Shown: positions 9,525 through 13,185 of the stretch, piece by piece
Layout of the letters: each line of letters begins with the position of its first letter
Numbering within the stretch: the stretch's first letter is position 1
NCBI GenBank assembly: GCA_029265335.1
Contig: JAJUJN010000021.1
Coordinates: 1-13,185, forward strand
Length of the DNA: 13,185 nt
Direction: 5' to 3'
DNA from: Alcaligenaceae bacterium
GTDB lineage: Bacteria > Pseudomonadota > Gammaproteobacteria > Burkholderiales > Burkholderiaceae_B
Program-made: the position numbers and the translations under genes
Notes under the pieces: generated by a model
What the model was told of the DNA's origin: nothing
The model's input: only the letters and a program-made list of their open reading frames with translations
Databases searched by the model: none

Positions 9525-11012
9525 ATGGTGCAATCTTCTTTTCCCTGGCTGACGCTGGCAATCTTCGTACCGGTTGTTTTCGGTGTGCTGGTGATGCTGC
9601 TGGGCCGTGATGACAATCCGCAGGGCGCGCGACTGCTCGCGCTGGCGGGTTCGGTGCTCGGTTTTCTGGTCACGCTTCCAGTGTATTTCGGCTTCGATGC
9701 GAGCACGGCCGACATGCAGTTCGTCGAAAGGGTGGAATGGATTCAGGCCCTCTCGGTGTATTACCACCTGGGTGTGGATGGCATCTCGCTGTGGTTTGTA
9801 CTGCTCACAGCCTTCATCACCATCATCGTGGTGCTCGCCGGCTGGCAGGTGATCACCCAGCGGGTAGGGCAGTATTTCGGCTCCTTCCTTATTCTGTCGG
9901 GCTTGATGGTCGGTGTCTTTGCCGCCCTGGATGGCCTGCTGTTCTATTTCTTCTTCGAAGCCACACTGATTCCGATGTACATCATCATCGGCGTGTGGGG
10001 CGGCCCCAACCGGGTCTATGCCGCCTTCAAGTTCTTTCTCTATACGCTGCTTGGCTCGCTGCTGATGCTGGTGGCCTTTGTCTACCTCTTCAACGTGGCC
10101 GGCGGTTCGTTCGACGTGCTCACCTGGCACCAGCTGCCGCTGGGGCACACGCCGCAGATCTTGATATTCCTCGCGATGCTGCTGGCGTTTGCCGTCAAGG
10201 TGCCGATGTGGCCGGTGCACACCTGGCTGCCCGATGCACACGTGGAAGCTCCCACCGGGGGCTCGATCGTGCTGGCGGCGATCATGCTGAAGCTGGGCGC
10301 TTATGGCTTTTTGCGCTTTTCGCTGCCGATCACGCCCGACGCGGCCCATACCCTGTCGTGGCTGATGATCACGCTCTCGCTCATTGCGGTGATCTACATC
10401 GGTTTGGTGGCCATCGTGCAGAGCGACATGAAGAAGCTCGTCGCTTATTCGTCGGTGGCGCACATGGGCTTCGTCACGCTGGGCTTCTTTGTCTTCAATA
10501 CCGCCGGCATGCAAGGCGCCATTGTGCAGATGATCTCGCACGGCTTTGTGTCGGGCGCGATGTTCTTCGTGATCGGTGTGCTCTACGACCGCATGCACAC
10601 ACGCGCCATCGCCGACTACGGCGGCGTGGTGAACGTGATGCCGCGTTTCACGGCCTTCGCCGTGTTGTTTGCCATGGCCAACGCCGGCTTGCCCGCCACC
10701 AGTGGTTTTGTGGGCGAGTTCCTGGTGATCCTGGGCGCGGTGGAATACAACTTCTGGGTGGGTCTGCTGGCGGCCACCTCTCTCATTCTGGCTGCCAGCT
10801 ACTCGCTCTGGATGATCAAGCGCGTGTTTTTTGGCGAAGTGGCCAACGAACACGTGCGAGCTCTGGTCGACGTCAACTCGCGCGAAGTTCTCATTCTGGG
10901 CCTGTTGGCCATCGCCGTGTTGTTCATGGGCATTTATCCGAAGCCCTTCACCGACGTGATGCATGCGTCAGTGCAGGCGCTGCTGGATCATGTGGCCGTT
11001 TCCAAACTGTGA
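9525..11012 (+). CDS. nuoM: NADH-quinone oxidoreductase subunit M (ND4-type antiporter-like subunit)
   Basis: This is the second antiporter-like proton-pumping subunit, sitting between NuoL and NuoN. From ATG 9525 it has 495 residues and about 14 hydrophobic segments. Proton-path residues are present: Glu145 in FYFFFEATLIPMY, Lys225 in AFAVKVPMWPVHTW and Lys256 in AAIMLKLGAYG. The family signature WLPDAHVEAPTGGSIVLA lies between these lysines. Two in-frame ATGs are possible. The one at 9513 has no Shine-Dalgarno; the one at 9525 has AGG at 9518-9520, with somewhat short spacing, and gives the N-terminal length usual in related proteins. I prefer 9525, but 9513 (499 residues) cannot be ruled out. 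It follows nuoL with a very short gap. Confidence 0.95.
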   Translation: MVQSSFPWLTLAIFVPVVFGVLVMLLGRDDNPQGARLLALAGSVLGFLVTLPVYFGFDASTADMQFVERVEWIQALSVYYHLGVDGISLWFVLLTAFITIIVVLAGWQVITQRVGQYFGSFLILSGLMVGVFAALDGLLFYFFFEATLIPMYIIIGVWGGPNRVYAAFKFFLYTLLGSLLMLVAFVYLFNVAGGSFDVLTWHQLPLGHTPQILIFLAMLLAFAVKVPMWPVHTWLPDAHVEAPTGGSIVLAAIMLKLGAYGFLRFSLPITPDAAHTLSWLMITLSLIAVIYIGLVAIVQSDMKKLVAYSSVAHMGFVTLGFFVFNTAGMQGAIVQMISHGFVSGAMFFVIGVLYDRMHTRAIADYGGVVNVMPRFTAFAVLFAMANAGLPATSGFVGEFLVILGAVEYNFWVGLLAATSLILAASYSLWMIKRVFFGEVANEHVRALVDVNSREVLILGLLAIAVLFMGIYPKPFTDVMHASVQALLDHVAVSKL

Positions 11013-11029
11013 TTTCCGCGTAACCCACC

Positions 11030-12514
11030 ATGCTAGTCAATAATCTTCATTTCGCGTTGGCCGCCCCGGAAATCCTGCTGCTGGTTGCCGCCTGCGTGAT
11101 TCTGCTTCTCGATGCCTTTTTGCCCGACGAATCCCGCACGGTTACCTACGGGCTTACCCAGGGAACTCTGGCCCTTTTGTTCGTGGTCACTGCCTGGCAG
11201 TGGCAAAGCGGCGTCACCGGCGTCACCTTCCACGGGCTGTATGTGGTCGACGGGCTATCGCATCTGCTCAAGCTCGCGGTCTATATTGCCGTGATGGTCA
11301 CCCTGGCCTACGGGCATCGCTACGCCTCGGCGCGCGATATGCTCAGCCGTGGCGGTGAGCTCTATGTGCTCGCCTTGCTGTCCACGCTCGGGCAGATGGT
11401 GATGATTTCTGCCGACAATCTCATCACGATATTCCTCGGTCTCGAGATGATGTCGCTGGCGCTCTATGCGCTGGTGGCCCTGCGGCGTGAACATTTTGTC
11501 GCCGTCGAGGCGGCCATGAAATACTTCGTGCTGGGCGCTTTGTCGTCGGGTTTCCTGCTCTACGGGATGTCGATGCTCTACGGCGCCACGGGCACGCTCA
11601 ACCTGCAAGGCATCGCCCAGGCCATTGCGGTGATGCCAGAACTCGAGCTCGTGCTGGTATTCGGTCTGGTGTTCATCGTGGCCGGCTTGGGCTTCAAGCT
11701 GGGCGCCGCGCCGTTCCACATGTGGATACCCGACGTCTATCAGGGAGCGCCCACACCCATCACCCTGCTGGTGGGTGCCGCGCCCAAGCTGGCGGCATTT
11801 GCCATTACCGTGCGGCTGCTCGGCGATGCCCTGCCGCTACTGGCGCCTGCGTGGGAGCCCATGCTGGCGATTCTGGCGGTTCTTTCGCTGGTGGTGGGCA
11901 ACCTCACGGCGATTGCGCAAACGAATTTCAAGCGCATGCTGGGGTATTCCACCATCGCCCACATGGGCTTTGTGCTGCTGGGCCTGCTGTCAGCCAACGG
12001 CATGGATGGACGGGTGGATGCCTACGGCGCTGCGCTGTTCTACATGGTCACCTACGTGCTCACTACTCTGGGTACGTTCGGCATCGTTCTGCTCATGGCG
12101 CGGCGGAATGGCTTCGAGGCCGAAGAGCTCGAGGATTTCAAGGGCCTGGCCCGTCGCAGTCCCTGGTTTGCCGCCATGCTGCTGCTCATGATGTTCTCGC
12201 TTACCGGCATTCCCCCTACCGTGGGTTTCTATGCCAAGCTGGCAGTGCTCCAGGTGCTGGTGGAAGCCGGTTACGTGTGGCTCGCCGTGCTGGCGGTGAT
12301 GGCCTCGCTGGTGGGCGCCTTCTATTACCTTCGCGTGGTCAAGCTGGCCTACTTCGACGAACCCTCGGCGGAGAACGCCAACGCCACCATCGAAGCCTCT
12401 GGCGGGGCACGCGCCGTGTTGTCGGTCAATGGCCTGCTCTTGCTGGGCCTGGGCGTGATGCCCGCTCCGCTGATGGCTCTCTGTTTGCACGCCATGGCCT
12501 CGGCACTCTACTGA
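11030..12514 (+). CDS. nuoN: NADH-quinone oxidoreductase subunit N (ND2-type antiporter-like subunit)
   Basis: This is the third antiporter-like proton-pumping subunit, next to NuoK and NuoJ. It has 494 residues and about 14 hydrophobic segments. Key residues are Glu139 in [13 protein letters not shown], Lys223 in [15 protein letters not shown] and Lys253 in [10 protein letters not shown]. The signature [18 protein letters not shown] is at about 228-245. No convincing Shine-Dalgarno precedes ATG 11030, and the 17-base gap to nuoM allows re-initiation after nuoM. It is the last nuo gene, and its TGA is followed by the largest gap in the operon (96 bases). Confidence 0.97.
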   Translation: MLVNNLHFALAAPEILLLVAACVILLLDAFLPDESRTVTYGLTQGTLALLFVVTAWQWQSGVTGVTFHGLYVVDGLSHLLKLAVYIAVMVTLAYGHRYASARDMLSRGGELYVLALLSTLGQMVMISADNLITIFLGLEMMSLALYALVALRREHFVAVEAAMKYFVLGALSSGFLLYGMSMLYGATGTLNLQGIAQAIAVMPELELVLVFGLVFIVAGLGFKLGAAPFHMWIPDVYQGAPTPITLLVGAAPKLAAFAITVRLLGDALPLLAPAWEPMLAILAVLSLVVGNLTAIAQTNFKRMLGYSTIAHMGFVLLGLLSANGMDGRVDAYGAALFYMVTYVLTTLGTFGIVLLMARRNGFEAEELEDFKGLARRSPWFAAMLLLMMFSLTGIPPTVGFYAKLAVLQVLVEAGYVWLAVLAVMASLVGAFYYLRVVKLAYFDEPSAENANATIEASGGARAVLSVNGLLLLGLGVMPAPLMALCLHAMASALY

Positions 12515-12576
12515 GACGCCCTGGCCGGCTGAGGTTGACTGCTTGCGCAGTATTCCGTTTCACCTTGTTTTCATCT

Positions 12577-12603
12577 CCCACCCCAAGCTTGTGCTGGGGT
12601 GGG
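12577..12603 (+). promoter_or_regulatory. Strong hairpin ahead of the DUF2818 gene, covering its ribosome-binding region
   Basis: CCCACCCCA (12577-12585) is the exact inverse complement of TGGGGTGGG (12595-12603), a 9-bp GC-rich stem. With one bulged A the stem extends by GC/GC to an 11-pair helix closed by a TTGT loop. The right arm contains GGGGTGGG, the only Shine-Dalgarno-like stretch, about 7 bases before the ATG at 12611. The right arm also overlaps a perfect 12-base palindrome, GGTGGGCCCACC (12598-12609). No T-run follows on either strand, so it is not a standard intrinsic terminator. It could limit translation of the downstream gene, stabilise the 3' end of the nuo mRNA, or be a dispersed repeat. 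The structure is seen in the sequence; the role is inferred. Confidence 0.55.
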
Positions 12604-12610
12604 CCCACCT

Positions 12611-12922
12611 ATGACACAAACCTACGCTATCTGGCTGGTGATCGCCCTCATGCTGGTGTTTGCCAACCTGCCCTTCGTCACCGAGCGCGTCTTTGCGGTT
12701 TGGCCCTGGCGCCAGGGGCGCGTGGCCAAACCCTTCCTGGTGCGCCTGATCGAAATGTTGGTGGGTTATGCGGTGCTGCTGGCCATCGGCTTTGCGTTTG
12801 AGTCGCGGCTGGGCAACCGGTTTGAGCAGGCGTGGGAGTTCTACGCCATCATGCTCACGCTGTTTCTGGTGTGCGGCTATCCGGGGTTTGTGTGGCGTTA
12901 TCTGCGACGTCGCCAGCGCCAT
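12611..12922 (+). CDS. DUF2818-type small membrane protein, 3' end lost at a junction
   Basis: From ATG 12611 the protein begins MTQTYAIWLVIALMLVFANL and has three hydrophobic segments, at about residues 5-22, 46-63 and 77-95. It reaches YPGFVWRYLRRRQRH at residues 90-104. This matches, from memory, the small DUF2818 proteins of Burkholderiales, which are about 100 residues long and are usually found right after nuoN; their function is unknown. The frame should stop near residue 100-105. Instead it stays open to the end of the window through GC-rich sequence of different character, giving a hydrophilic His/Gly/Arg-rich stretch that does not look like a real protein. The end given here is the latest position compatible with authentic sequence, not a stop codon. 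Whether the gene is really broken depends on whether the junction is real. Confidence 0.75.
12911..12922. other. Putative chimeric junction (assembly join or recombination point)
   Basis: Two unrelated truncated genes meet here. On the + strand the DUF2818 protein reaches its C-terminal RYLRRRQRH without a stop. On the - strand a flippase N-terminus ends after FSMALA and runs into the reverse complement of the DUF2818 gene. The 12 bases CGCCAGCGCCAT can encode part of either gene (R-Q-R-H on +, M-A-L-A on -). This leaves the exact join uncertain and suggests short shared sequence at the join. By hand count GC is about 60% in 12611-12910 and about 73% in 12921-13185. No insertion sequence, target duplication or tRNA is visible at the join. 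Confidence 0.7.
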
Positions 12923-13054
12923 GGAGAACAGGCCGAACTCCGCCGGCCCGACAAGGCGGGCCACCACCAGCACCGTCACGAAGGCCATGCCGACGGAGAC
13001 CACGCTCTCGATGCCGGACCAGGCGAGGGAGCGGAGGGCGGTTCTGGCGTTCAT
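12911..13054 (-). CDS. Polysaccharide flippase (Wzx/MATE-like), N-terminal fragment
   Basis: Reading on the minus strand from ATG 13054, the protein begins MNARTALRSLAWSGIESVVS and continues with a hydrophobic first helix and VARLVGPAEFGLFSMALA, about 48 residues. The pattern of one hydrophobic helix followed by VARL-GP-EFGLFSMALA is typical of the start of lipopolysaccharide or exopolysaccharide flippases (oligosaccharide transporters of the MATE/MVF type). These move lipid-linked sugar units across the inner membrane. The rest of the protein (about 400 more residues expected) is missing, replaced by the reverse complement of the DUF2818 gene. No strong Shine-Dalgarno is visible before 13054. 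In-frame sequence upstream as far as 13147 is Arg/Pro-rich and unlikely to be coding. Identification rests on this short stretch only. Confidence 0.6.
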
Positions 13055-13159
13055 CTGGAGCCGGGGAGGGCGTGGACGGCGGCGGTGCGGGAACAACCGG
13101 ACCGGGCGTCCGTGTTCCACACTCCGGCCCGCCCCGAGGCCGCCCATCCGGACGACCCC

Positions 13160-13185
13160 ATGACGCGCGTCCTCCTCGCCACGCC
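13160..13185 (+). CDS. Possible start of a divergent gene, cut by the window edge
   Basis: An ATG at 13160 opens MTRVLLAT before the window ends. A short basic start followed by a hydrophobic beta strand is common at the beginning of GT-B glycosyltransferases, which would fit beside a flippase gene. Eight residues are too few to establish this, and there is no clear Shine-Dalgarno. The 105 bases between 13054 and 13160 would then be a divergent intergenic region; I see no recognisable promoter or hairpin in it. Confidence 0.2.

Noticed and set aside
9737..11023. A 428-codon plus-strand frame overlapping nuoM in another phase
   Set aside because: It is fully inside nuoM, is Arg/Ala/His-rich and low in complexity, and has no family signature. 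nuoM is clearly the real gene.
12535..12563. TTGACT at 12535-12540 as a -35 box for a promoter ahead of the DUF2818 gene
   Set aside because: At 16-18 bases downstream there is only TTTCAC/TTCACC-like sequence and nothing resembling a -10 box.
12577..12603. The hairpin as a Rho-independent terminator of the nuo operon
   Set aside because: No T-run follows the stem on either strand, and the DUF2818 start codon lies only 7 bases beyond it.
12611..13185. A long DUF2818 fusion protein with a His/Gly/Arg-rich C-terminal domain
   Set aside because: The added part is the antisense of a flippase N-terminus and of its upstream region, with a sharp change in GC. It looks like a run-on frame through a join, not a designed domain.
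1..13185. CRISPR arrays, tRNA or rRNA genes, insertion sequences, defence genes or other unusual systems
   Set aside because: I looked for repeats with spacers, cloverleaf or transposase signatures and inserted genes between nuo genes and found none. The gaps between nuo genes are all under 40 bases.

Overview
The window is almost entirely one operon: the 3' part of the nuo cluster for the proton-pumping NADH:quinone oxidoreductase (respiratory complex I). All genes are on the + strand in the order nuoD (3' part), E, F, G, H, I, J, K, L, M, N. The genes are tightly packed. nuoE/F and nuoJ/K share ATGA overlaps, nuoG/H share TGATG, nuoF/G abut directly, and the other gaps are under 40 bases. 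A small membrane protein of the DUF2818 type follows nuoN. Separate nuoC and nuoD, a NuoG of mitochondrial/proteobacterial type, GC-rich codon use and a DUF2818 gene behind nuoN all suggest a betaproteobacterium of the order Burkholderiales, probably Alcaligenaceae-like. That assignment rests on remembered family resemblance and not on a search.

Layout: 1-728 is the C-terminal part of nuoD. 752-4911 holds nuoE, nuoF and nuoG, the NADH-oxidising module (FMN plus a chain of Fe-S clusters). 4911-5981 is nuoH and 6016-6507 is nuoI, which connect the peripheral arm to the membrane arm at the quinone site. 6520-12514 holds nuoJ, K, L, M and N, the proton-translocating membrane arm. 12515-12610 is the only sizeable gap and contains a strong hairpin just ahead of the DUF2818 gene. 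Electrons pass NADH -> FMN (NuoF) -> Fe-S clusters in NuoF, NuoG and NuoI -> quinone at the NuoD/NuoH interface, and this drives proton pumping through NuoH and NuoJ-N. The visible cofactor ligands and membrane-arm charged residues are intact, so the complex looks functional.

The last ~265 bases do not belong with the rest. At about 12911-12922 the DUF2818 frame reaches its expected C-terminus but meets no stop codon. From there GC jumps from about 60% (300 bases before) to about 73% (265 bases after, both counted by hand). The minus strand then carries the N-terminus of a polysaccharide flippase (Wzx/MATE-like) starting at 13054, which is cut off exactly where the DUF2818 sequence begins. 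Two unrelated genes truncated at one point means either an assembly chimera or a real recombination junction. I favour a chimera. I see no novel biological system in the window. The junction is the main item worth checking, followed by the hairpin that covers the DUF2818 ribosome-binding region.
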